From NCBI GenBank assembly GCA_036506155.1, contig DASXSF010000155.1, forward strand, positions 42,432 to 106,431: a DNA stretch of 64,000 bases. Direction: 5' to 3'. The position numbers and the translations under genes are program-made. Under the pieces are notes generated by a model that had not been told where the DNA came from, searched no databases, and was given only the letters and a program-made list of their open reading frames with translations. The DNA comes from DASXRA01 sp036506155. GTDB lineage: Bacteria; Actinomycetota; Actinomycetes; Mycobacteriales; Jatrophihabitantaceae. The first letter of the stretch is position 1. Each line of letters begins with the position of its first letter. Shown here one piece after another: positions 1-7,078 of this stretch.

Positions 1-1113
1 ATCGAATGTCGGCTCGACGTGCCCGATGAACGCGCGCAGCGGCTTGCTCGCGCCGAGCAACGCGCGAGGCAGCGGTGCGACGGTCGGGCCGGCGTTCGCG
101 ATCCGGGTCAGCGTCTCGCCCAGCAGCGAACCGGCCTCGAACAATCCGGCATACGCCGTTGGGCTGTCGCTTCCCGCTGAGCAGCATGCCTGCGCGAACC
201 AGATCGCGCCGTCCGGCTGCCACTCGGCGAGCAGCGCGTCCGGCGTGAGCACCCGGTGTTCTTGATCCACGGGCAGGCCGAGCGTCGTCCGCATTGCGTC
301 CACATCGGAGAGCGGTCCGGTCAGGCCGTGGCTGCTGGTCAGCACAAGAGACGGACGGTTGGCGACCAGGGCCGCGCTGAGTGCCTTGACCGTCGCTGGA
401 AGCGTCGAGCCGTCGACGAAGCTCGCGCCGGGCATCTCGGCGTCGCCGTTGAACGCGTCGTAGATGGGCGCGGCGACGGTGTTGCGCATGAGCGTGGTGA
501 TGTCCCCACCGCCGTGGTCGACTGCCCACACGACCGGGCTCGCGTACGACGCCGACGAATGTGCCCATCGGCCTTGCAGCGCGGCGACATAGTTGCCGAG
601 CGCGTCACCCGTGAGGTCGAGACGTCCTACGCACCGCACGGGGTTGAGCGCGAACTGGATATGCCACGGCACGTCTGCCGGTGACGCGTAGATGAGCAGG
701 TACTTGGGCAGCTGCTGCGGCCCGGTACCGATCGGGGCCGCCGCAGAGAGCAGATCGCCGCTTGTGTAGTCGCGCAGCGTCCAGTCGGAGAAGGATCTCC
801 CGGCGCGGTACCGGAGCACCTTGCCGTGACGAGCGGCGACCAGCGCCTGAATCGGCTCCGGTGCATCGGCGGCCGTCGCAAGCTGCTCCGGTGTCTGACC
901 GGCACGTTCCGGGAGGATCAATCCCCAGCCGACCTCGGGATGCGCCCAGTTCGCGGGGTCGGGCGGGTCGGGACGCATCGTGGGCTGTCCGTACTTCGGG
1001 GTCGTCAGCGCCCATGGGCGGTAGTCGGCCGCGAAACGTCCGACGACGGGCGCTTCGCCGGTGAACGCGTCGATCGCGATCGGCTCGTCGGCCACAACCC
1101 CGGGGCTCGCCAT
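1..1113 (-). CDS. Gingipain/caspase-like (clan CD) peptidase, C-terminus cut by window edge
   Basis: The frame is open from an ATG at 1113 through 371 codons to base 1, so the C-terminus lies outside the window. The segment ..SSHG.. (His262) is followed 48 residues later by ..AQACCSAGSDSP.. (Cys310/Cys311). This is the His-Cys dyad layout of clan CD peptidases (caspase, gingipain C25, CHAT). The preceding region (PKYLLIYASPADVPW, then VGRLDLTGD and NYVAAL) resembles the gingipain-like subdomain. The start overlaps the stop of the upstream CHAT gene (TGATG), so it is the fourth gene of one operon. The cleavage specificity and any C-terminal domain cannot be seen. No signal peptide is visible, so it should act in the cytoplasm. 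The fold assignment is inferred from motif and spacing. Confidence 0.8.
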   Translation of the reverse strand, partial: MASPGVVADEPIAIDAFTGEAPVVGRFAADYRPWALTTPKYGQPTMRPDPPDPANWAHPEVGWGLILPERAGQTPEQLATAADAPEPIQALVAARHGKVLRYRAGRSFSDWTLRDYTSGDLLSAAAPIGTGPQQLPKYLLIYASPADVPWHIQFALNPVRCVGRLDLTGDALGNYVAALQGRWAHSSASYASPVVWAVDHGGGDITTLMRNTVAAPIYDAFNGDAEMPGASFVDGSTLPATVKALSAALVANRPSLVLTSSHGLTGPLSDVDAMRTTLGLPVDQEHRVLTPDALLAEWQPDGAIWFAQACCSAGSDSPTAYAGLFEAGSLLGETLTRIANAGPTVAPLPRALLGASKPLRAFIGHVEPTFD

Positions 1114-2615
1114 CAGGGCGTCACAGCGGCCACGGCGTCGGAGGGCGGCAGGTCCACGCGGAGGGTCGCCGTCAGCTCCGCGATCCGGTTGTCCGCCTCG
1201 GCCTTCAACTCGGGAGCCTGATCCGGTGGTAGGGAGACGAGCAAGGTGTGCAGCGCTTCGATCTCAAGGCGTGTGGCGCGGGTGGCGTTGCTTTCGTCGC
1301 CAACCAATGGCGGCGCCGCATCGCCGCCGCCGGGTGCCGGTGGCACCGGCGGCATCGGAGCCGGTAGCACCGGCGGCGGAGCCGGCTCCGGCACGGGCAC
1401 GACCTGGAGCCTGAACTCGTCGGGGCGTACGTACATGACCGGCAGCGTCCACTCCTTCGTAGACGCGGCGGCTTCGCTCAGCACCACCCCGTCGTGGACG
1501 CGAGCAAGCCGGTCGCGTGCGGCGACGACCGTGCACGGCCAGTCCAGCGGCTGAGGCGCCCGCCCGGCGGCGCCGATCCGGGCGGCCAGGTCGCTGAACA
1601 GCTTGCTGTACAGCGTCTTGGTGAGCACGTTGGCCGTGTCGCTGACCACCGGCTCGCGCATCCCGACGACGGCAGGCGCGATGCCCTCGATCGCCAAGGC
1701 GAGGGCCAGCGACTGCGAGTCGGGTTCGGCTGCCACTCCTGCACCCTCGCAGCAATTCAGCACCACCAGCCATGGCAGGTCGTCTGTCTTCCCGGTGAAG
1801 CCGTGGAAGTCGCGCGCCTCGGCGAGGATGCCGGAGGTGGGGGCAGCCGCCGTCCAGTCCGACTTGCGCGCCAAGGCGATGTGGGGGCTCCCCTTCAGCG
1901 AGCCGTGACAGAACAAGTGCAGCACGTGCGGCCCGAACGCAGTGACCAGTTGCTGCAACTGCTCCAGATCGGGTGGTACCAACTCGGCCGCTGCCACCTC
2001 GGGTGCGGTGCCGGCATCCATTTCGGCGCGGAGATCCACGATGAGCTGCTCCTCGCTGGCGACGACGAGCAGCTCGACGTGTTCGGGGCCGGCGCGCCGC
2101 ACTGCCTCGCGCAACGCCGCGAGTTCGCCCGCGGCCGGGATGCCGAGGCAGGACAGCACCGCTGCGACGCGCAGCGGGGGCGTGAGCGTGTAGAACGGGG
2201 CGCCCGCAACGTGCGGGTCGACTATGCGTGCCACGGCCCATCGCTCGTCCAGGCCGAGGTACTCACCCGTCGGCGTGCACAACGCCTCCCACGGCAGCGC
2301 TTCGGCACCGGCCGGCGTGGCGATCTCGACGAAGACCGGATACCGCCCGCCCGCTCCCGTCTGCAGCGCAGCCGTCAGGTATCCGGCGATGTCCGGGTGA
2401 TCGGCCAGCGCCTTGAACAGCTTGCCGCCGGCAACCTTGATGGAGTCGCTCGCGAGCTCTGCCGCGCGCAGGGCGGCGAATTCGGCGTCGGCCGCACTAC
2501 AGAGGAAGGGCAGCGTCTGGCTGCCGAAGACGCTCGGCTCTTCGAGCGAGATCGACAGGAACGGATCGCCGTTCGGTGCAACCGAACTGCCGAGCTGGAC
2601 GACGATGCGGTTCAT
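1113..2615 (-). CDS. CHAT-domain protease with intact His-Cys dyad
   Basis: A 500-residue cytoplasmic protein. The CHAT family (Caspase HetF Associated with TPRs) is recognised from PWEAL (109-113), VLHLFCHGSLKG with His237, and LVVLNCCEGAG with Cys288/Cys289, followed by the usual helix (SLALALAIEGIAPAVVG). After the protease fold comes a proline-rich linker (about 405-435) and a short charged helical tail (about 445-490) that could bind a partner. No TPR repeats are present, unlike Craspase-type CHAT proteins. The start ATG overlaps the stop of the preceding gene by four bases (ATGA), indicating translational coupling. CHAT proteases in bacteria cleave a partner protein on activation. Here the neighbouring hydrolase is the obvious candidate, which is inference. 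Confidence 0.85.
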   Translation of the reverse strand: MNRIVVQLGSSVAPNGDPFLSISLEEPSVFGSQTLPFLCSAADAEFAALRAAELASDSIKVAGGKLFKALADHPDIAGYLTAALQTGAGGRYPVFVEIATPAGAEALPWEALCTPTGEYLGLDERWAVARIVDPHVAGAPFYTLTPPLRVAAVLSCLGIPAAGELAALREAVRRAGPEHVELLVVASEEQLIVDLRAEMDAGTAPEVAAAELVPPDLEQLQQLVTAFGPHVLHLFCHGSLKGSPHIALARKSDWTAAAPTSGILAEARDFHGFTGKTDDLPWLVVLNCCEGAGVAAEPDSQSLALALAIEGIAPAVVGMREPVVSDTANVLTKTLYSKLFSDLAARIGAAGRAPQPLDWPCTVVAARDRLARVHDGVVLSEAAASTKEWTLPVMYVRPDEFRLQVVPVPEPAPPPVLPAPMPPVPPAPGGGDAAPPLVGDESNATRATRLEIEALHTLLVSLPPDQAPELKAEADNRIAELTATLRVDLPPSDAVAAVTP

Positions 2616-4006
2616 GCGTCGTCACCTTGTGCCGTGCCGCCTGACGGGTAGGACCGGTTGACGTGCTTCTCGACGAGTGCCGCGACGTTGCCCAACGCTG
2701 TGACCGCGGCCGGATCGGCCGAGACGTCGGGCGAGTCGGGCAGCCAGCGCACCTGCTGCGTCTCGAGGAACCGCGTCGCCGCCGCCACCCACGCCTGCGT
2801 CTCGCTGCCCGCCAACGCCGTCTTGGTCGGTTCGGTGATGAAGACCGAACTGCCGTCGGCGTTGACGTGCAGATCTTGCTCGTACTCCTGCGGGAAGTCG
2901 ACGAATCGCGGATGCACCCAGCAGGTGACGCACGGCAGCGGATCGTCGAGCGCGCTCCCCGGCGCTACCACGGTCTGCATCGCCCACCCGAACTGCGTGC
3001 AGTCGATGTCGTCCTCGAACCGGTGCGCCATCGTCACGCCGGGACGGGACAGCGCAATGCAATCCGCGAGTTCGCGCAGGCCGGCTTCGGAGAAGTTCCC
3101 GGCCGGGCCGGTTAATACGAGCCCCCACGCCCCGACCTGCGAGAGGAACGAGTTCACCTCCACGGCGCCGATGAACCGCGACCACCTCCGGTCGGTGTTC
3201 AAGGTCGGCGAGGACGCCACCGCGATCGCGCCGCGGCCGCCGGAAAGGTACCCGTGGCTGACGAAGTGGACGAAGTCGAGCGGCTTGCCGCCTGTCGCGT
3301 CCCGCATCCACAGCAACCACGGGTTCGATACCTGGGCGCTCGTTCCGACCCGCGACGTGCGCTCCGGGCGTGCGTATCGGGCCGCAGTCGCCGGCTCGTG
3401 GACAACGGTCTGCCCCCCGAAGTTCTGCAGTACCGCGCGCACCTGCTCGTACCAGTTCTCGTCGGTGAACACGTGCACGGTCACGTTCCGGCCGGTCTTC
3501 TCGAGGTACTGCCGGACGAGCACTTCGACGATCTGTGGCGGTACGAACGGGACCTTCGCGAGCGGCGCGCTTGCGCAGATCGCCACCTCGAGCGTCTGCC
3601 CCGGCGCCTGCGGCCGGACCAGGTGATCGGGCAGCCGGAACAGGCTGCGCCCGAGCGGGGCGAGCAGCCGCTCCCACGGCATGACGTAGAGGTAGCCACG
3701 CGGGCTGGGGAACTCGAGCCACAGCGCACTCTGGGGCGGGAGCGGAGACGGGCCGAGGCCCGGGACGGCGCGCTGCAGAGCGTCGAGCACGTTGGGCGGG
3801 ACGGTAAGCGCGCGGTCCTCAACCGGATGCAGCCCTGTCATTGCCGCCGGCAGGCCGAGCTCGGGGACCGGGCATCGGATCACCTCGTACGGGGTGTCCC
3901 GACCGCGCACGACCTGGAAGACGGCCTCGGTGAAGCTGGCACGCCCTGGGTCGAGCAGGATGCGCAGCGTCGGCAGGTCCAGGTCCGACCGGATCTTCAT
4001 CGCCAT
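2612..4006 (-). CDS. CHAT-fold protein lacking the catalytic cysteine (putative pseudoprotease)
   Basis: A 464-residue protein with the same landmarks as the CHAT protease that follows it: a YVMPWERL segment (107-114, CHAT PWEAL-like) and FVHFVSHGYLSGGRG with His251. At the position of the LNxCxxG motif it reads GLVLTGPAGNFSEAG (295-309), so the nucleophilic cysteine is replaced. It is therefore probably catalytically dead and may be a sensor, scaffold or regulatory subunit. It begins one base after the stop of the hydrolase gene and ends with an ATGA overlap onto the active CHAT gene. The fold assignment rests on motifs and neighbourhood. The missing cysteine is seen directly. Confidence 0.72.
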   Translation of the reverse strand: MAMKIRSDLDLPTLRILLDPGRASFTEAVFQVVRGRDTPYEVIRCPVPELGLPAAMTGLHPVEDRALTVPPNVLDALQRAVPGLGPSPLPPQSALWLEFPSPRGYLYVMPWERLLAPLGRSLFRLPDHLVRPQAPGQTLEVAICASAPLAKVPFVPPQIVEVLVRQYLEKTGRNVTVHVFTDENWYEQVRAVLQNFGGQTVVHEPATAARYARPERTSRVGTSAQVSNPWLLWMRDATGGKPLDFVHFVSHGYLSGGRGAIAVASSPTLNTDRRWSRFIGAVEVNSFLSQVGAWGLVLTGPAGNFSEAGLRELADCIALSRPGVTMAHRFEDDIDCTQFGWAMQTVVAPGSALDDPLPCVTCWVHPRFVDFPQEYEQDLHVNADGSSVFITEPTKTALAGSETQAWVAAATRFLETQQVRWLPDSPDVSADPAAVTALGNVAALVEKHVNRSYPSGGTAQGDDA

Positions 4007-4007
4007 G

Positions 4008-5300
4008 TTAGGCCTGCACCTGGCTCAGCAACGCCCACGCGGTCTCGGGCGTCTCGACGGCGCCGTGGCTCGCGATGTACTTGCTGCCGTTCAGGCCGAT
4101 GATCCGGCGTGGTGTGGTCAGCGGATACGGATCGCCGACGGCGAGCATGTCGATCCATTCAGCTTCGACTCCCTGGGGACCGTAGCCGCCGAGGGCGGCG
4201 AACTTGGACGGTGGCTGACCGGCGATCACCGCTTCGGCAAGGTCCGACTTGCGGCGCACCGCGAGGTGGAAGAACCTCGTCAGCGGCACGTCGTGGCTGG
4301 AGTACGTCGCGATGATCGGCAGCCGGCTGCGGTCGAACGCATTGCGGTAGCCGCCGGGGTGGCCGTCGAGGTTGTCGGTGAACGCGTAGCACGACAATGC
4401 GGGCTCGAGGAGCAGCACGGAGTCGACGCTGCGGCTCGGCGCCGGTCCGTTGCAGAGTGCGGACAGCACGACTTTCGAGCCGTACGAATGCCCCGCGAGC
4501 GCAATGCGGCTGTCGCCGGACGCGTCTGCCAGCATGCGCAGCAGGTCGGCAACTCCGCGGCCACCGACCCGCCCGGCACGGTCCTTCATGAGCCACACAG
4601 TGGTGGCCCGGACGGCATCGCGAACCCAGGTCAGCGGATTCCGGCCGGCCTCGACCGGAGCGGCAATCTCGGCGGCTACGGGGTCGTCGTCGATGAAGCC
4701 TCCGGCCGGCTGCTGCTTCTGGGACGTCTTGGTTGCCACCGCCTGCCAGACCTCGAGCAGCTCGCCTTCGGTCGGTGGATTCCGCTGTTCGCCGACTTCC
4801 TCGTCGCCTCCCGCGAGCACCGGCACGAGCAGCTTCGCGAGCTCCTTGGGATCGCTGTCGGCGGGGGCAGCGACGATCTCCAGGAACCGGGTACGCGCGT
4901 CCGGCTCGAGTTCGGCGGCCACCTGAGCGACCTGTGGCTCCGCGCCGCCGCCGGCAATGTCGGGCGCCGCCTCATCCGGCGCGACGAGCGCAGCGCTCGG
5001 CCAGAACACGCCGACGAGGACCGGCCTGAAGTCACGGGCCGGTGGATTCCATCGGGCGTGCCGGACCTCGGTGAACCGCTCGACAAATTGGTCGTAACGC
5101 CCGGTGGCCGCGTCCCAGTCGTTGTTCCAACCGTGCGAGAACAGAAACACGTCGGAGTGGGACTTGCTCGCCTCGACGAGGTGGTCGCGGGCCTCGGGCG
5201 AGGTACAACGACCGTCCTTGTCGAACTCCACGATGTAGAACGGAATCTCGCCGAGATCGTCCGACAGCGTCTTCCACGGGATGTTCTGCGCGCTCGTCAT
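4008..5300 (-). CDS. Alpha/beta-fold serine hydrolase, first gene of the CHAT operon
   Basis: A 430-residue protein starting at ATG 5300 behind a GGGGGA ribosome site; an open extension further upstream has no support. The nucleophile elbow GHSYGS places Ser272. Asp337 (SSHD) and His412 (ASHG) are plausible triad partners, and FSHGWNND (54-61) fits the oxyanion strand. Between the oxyanion strand and the nucleophile lies a long insert (about 105-225) rich in Asp, Glu, Ala and Pro. This could be a lid or a cleavable loop. The substrate (lipid, ester or peptide) cannot be told. No secretion signal is visible. As the leader gene of an operon encoding three clan-CD-type proteins, it may be the effector they control; this is inference. 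Confidence 0.8.
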   Translation of the reverse strand: MTSAQNIPWKTLSDDLGEIPFYIVEFDKDGRCTSPEARDHLVEASKSHSDVFLFSHGWNNDWDAATGRYDQFVERFTEVRHARWNPPARDFRPVLVGVFWPSAALVAPDEAAPDIAGGGAEPQVAQVAAELEPDARTRFLEIVAAPADSDPKELAKLLVPVLAGGDEEVGEQRNPPTEGELLEVWQAVATKTSQKQQPAGGFIDDDPVAAEIAAPVEAGRNPLTWVRDAVRATTVWLMKDRAGRVGGRGVADLLRMLADASGDSRIALAGHSYGSKVVLSALCNGPAPSRSVDSVLLLEPALSCYAFTDNLDGHPGGYRNAFDRSRLPIIATYSSHDVPLTRFFHLAVRRKSDLAEAVIAGQPPSKFAALGGYGPQGVEAEWIDMLAVGDPYPLTTPRRIIGLNGSKYIASHGAVETPETAWALLSQVQA

Positions 5301-5328
5301 GGTTTCCCCCCGGATCATGTCGAGGTGT

Positions 5329-5359
5329 TGAATATCTCGCCGCCGCCGAGCAGCGTCAA
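5329..5359 (-). promoter_or_regulatory. Candidate promoter of the CHAT/hydrolase operon
   Basis: On the minus strand a TTGACG box (5354-5359) is separated by 17 bases from GATATT (5331-5336), with TATTCA overlapping the same place. The predicted start of transcription would lie about 20-25 bases upstream of the hydrolase ATG at 5300. Predicted from sequence only. Confidence 0.45.
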
Positions 5360-5495
5360 CTCCCGGTACTACATGCAGCCGCTGCCGACAGGCCTGACTG
5401 TCCCGGCCAGCGTGCCGCACGGATGTCACCGACCCAAGCCCTCTGGTCCATCTGACGCCGTCGCGGCGGAACTCCCGAACGTGGTCGCGTGCCTC

Positions 5496-5531
5496 TAGCA
5501 TCTGGGCATGATGAGCGTTTGCGCGGAGTAG
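5496..5531 (+). promoter_or_regulatory. TAGCAT box and seven-residue leaderless mini-ORF before the VOC gene
   Basis: TAGCAT (5496-5501) is followed six bases later by ATG at 5508, opening a seven-codon frame (MMSVCAE) that stops with TAG at 5529-5531, two bases before the VOC start codon. The layout matches a leaderless transcript whose mini-ORF is translationally coupled to the next gene. Its sequence also resembles the dispersed GAGCGCTCGCGCG element. Confidence 0.4.
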
Positions 5532-5533
5532 AC

Positions 5534-5932
5534 ATGGTGGCGCGGATACGGCACATCACGGTCGACTGCAAGGATGCCTACTCGCTCGCCCAATTCTGGA
5601 GCGCCCTGACCGGTTGGCCGATCGAAGAGGAGAACGCGCCGGGCGACACCCAGTGCCTTATCGCGCCGGCACTGCCCGAGCCGATGAACGCGTCGATGCC
5701 CGCAATGCTGTTCATCCAGGTTCCCGAGCCGAAGACCGCCAAGAACCGCATCCATCTCGACCTGGGTCCGACCGATCGCACGCGCGACGAGGAGGTCACC
5801 CGGCTGGCGGAGTTGGGGGCCAGCATCATCGCGGACCACCGCATCGCCGAGGGGCTCGGCTGGGTCGTCATGACCGATCCCGAAGGCAACGAATTCTGCA
5901 TCGAACGCAGCGACGCAGAACGCGGTATGTAG
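5534..5932 (+). CDS. VOC/glyoxalase-like family protein
   Basis: A 132-residue single VOC module. It opens with MVARIRHITVDCKDAYSLAQFW, typical of the glyoxalase-like half that begins with a metal-site His, and ends with the strand WVVMTDPEGNEFCIE carrying the acidic ligand. VOC proteins span glyoxalases, isomerases, dioxygenases and antibiotic-binding proteins, so the substrate is unknown. The ATG at 5534 is preceded by GGAG with short spacing and by a tiny upstream frame. It converges on the PPOX-type gene with only five bases between stops. Confidence 0.8.
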   Translation: MVARIRHITVDCKDAYSLAQFWSALTGWPIEEENAPGDTQCLIAPALPEPMNASMPAMLFIQVPEPKTAKNRIHLDLGPTDRTRDEEVTRLAELGASIIADHRIAEGLGWVVMTDPEGNEFCIERSDAERGM

Positions 5933-5937
5933 CGTGC

Positions 5938-6486
5938 TCAGCGCGTCGGCAGGCCGTCGATGCTTGCCGCGTTGCGCACGTCCCAGCACTCGTCGTAGTA
6001 CGCGGTTGGCTTCTTGAGCTGGTGCAGATCGAGGATGTCGCGGTCTTCGACGAACGCCATGCGTGGCACCGAGTAGCCGCACGAGTCGGCGACCCGCCCC
6101 ACATCGACGACGATCACTGACCGTTGGGCATGGGTGCGGTTCTTCGCGAAGTGCGCGCGCAGCTCGGCGAATTCGGGCTCCGCCGGCAGCACGACCCGGC
6201 CGCGGCCGTGCAGCCGGACGATCTTCGGCGGTCCCTCGAACGCGCAGAACATGATCACGATGCGACCGTTCTCGCGCAGGTGGGCCACCGTCTCGACGCC
6301 GCTGCCGAAATAGTCGAGGTAGGCGACGCGGTGCGGACCGAGGACCGCGAAGGTGCCGGCCATCCCCTTGGGCGAGACGTTGACATGCCCGTCAGCGCGC
6401 AGCGGCGCCGTGCCGACGAAGAATACGGGCTGCTTTGCCATCCAGGCGCGCAGCTTGTCGTCGATGCGGTCGTAGACCTTGCCCAT
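5938..6486 (-). CDS. Pyridoxamine 5'-phosphate oxidase-family flavin protein
   Basis: A 182-residue protein starting at MGKVYDRID. The stretch FFVGTAPLRADGHVNVSPKG followed by YLDYFGSGVETVAHLRENGRIVIMFCAFEG is the split-barrel FMN-binding fold of the PPOX-like family. The remainder (HGRGRVVLPAEPEF, then the AYYDECWDVRNAASIDGLPTR tail) is typical of the uncharacterised actinobacterial branch rather than true PdxH. It is probably an FMN or F420-dependent reductase of unknown substrate. A longer start at 6534 is open, but the ATG at 6486 sits where the domain begins. Confidence 0.8.
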   Translation of the reverse strand: MGKVYDRIDDKLRAWMAKQPVFFVGTAPLRADGHVNVSPKGMAGTFAVLGPHRVAYLDYFGSGVETVAHLRENGRIVIMFCAFEGPPKIVRLHGRGRVVLPAEPEFAELRAHFAKNRTHAQRSVIVVDVGRVADSCGYSVPRMAFVEDRDILDLHQLKKPTAYYDECWDVRNAASIDGLPTR

Positions 6487-6530
6487 GGCTCCGAGCCTCT
6501 CATGCCGGGGCAACCATGTTGGCCTCAAGA

Positions 6531-6947
6531 TCATGACGAGGTGGCAGGGACCTCTTGCAGCACCCAGGTGTTGCCGTCCGGGTCGTTGAAGTCGGCGAAC
6601 GAGTTGTACCGGCGGTGCTCGGGATCAGAGCCGGGCTGCCAGCCGTCCGGACCCATGTGCCGGATGTCACTGACTGCGACGCCACGATTGACCAGTTCGG
6701 CTCGCGCCGCGGTGATGTCCTCGACGACCAGGTGCAGGCCGGTTACCGAGCCGGGTTCGGCCTCGGTTATCCCGCGACCGAAGCTGATCGAGCATGCCGA
6801 TCCGGGCGGGGTGAACTGCACGACCCGGAACTCGTCGCCGGACCGGTGGTCCACGTCGAGACGAAAGCCGGCGTGGTCGGCGTAGAACGTCTTGGCGCGG
6901 TCGATGTCGCTGACCGGGATGAGCACCAGTTCCAGCTTGAAGTCCAT
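6531..6947 (-). CDS. VOC/glyoxalase-family protein
   Basis: A 138-residue VOC domain: MDFKLELVLIPVSDIDRAKTFYA at the N-terminus and FNDPDGNTWVLQEV at the C-terminus, the usual start and end of a glyoxalase/bleomycin-resistance-type monomer. GLHLVVEDITAARAELVNRG marks the second beta-alpha-beta module. It lacks close similarity to the VOC protein at 5534, so the two are not a recent duplication. ATG 6947 is preceded by a GGGGTGA purine-rich site. The substrate is unknown. Confidence 0.8.
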   Translation of the reverse strand: MDFKLELVLIPVSDIDRAKTFYADHAGFRLDVDHRSGDEFRVVQFTPPGSACSISFGRGITEAEPGSVTGLHLVVEDITAARAELVNRGVAVSDIRHMGPDGWQPGSDPEHRRYNSFADFNDPDGNTWVLQEVPATSS

Positions 6948-6965
6948 ATTCACCCCGTCCACGCG

Positions 6966-7078
6966 GATCCCCGTTCCCACCGCTCGCTGCGCTCGGGTGG
7001 ACCCGGGTCTGCGCTCCGCGCCTTCGGCGCGGGTCGCGTCGCGGCGCCGGGGCTCTTCGCGCGAGCGCTCATCGCTCA
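6966..7078. repeat. Intergenic repeat block with palindromes and a copy of the dispersed element
   Basis: The block carries CCGCTCGCTGCGCTCGG, a CCGCGCC-TTC-GGCGCGG hairpin and, at 7051-7070 on the minus strand, the core GAGCGCTCGCGCGAAGAGC. The first part closely resembles 29327-29370 before xseA. It overlaps the last codons of fumC. It may act as a transcription or mRNA-stability element. Confidence 0.55.

Noticed and set aside
1494..2651. A 385-codon open frame on the plus strand
   Set aside because: It is antisense to the CHAT gene, its product is Arg-rich without recognisable motifs, and the opposite-strand protein has clear family motifs.
3792..5498. A 568-codon open frame on the plus strand
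   Set aside because: It mirrors the pseudo-CHAT and hydrolase genes, which carry real catalytic motifs; typical high-GC antisense openness.
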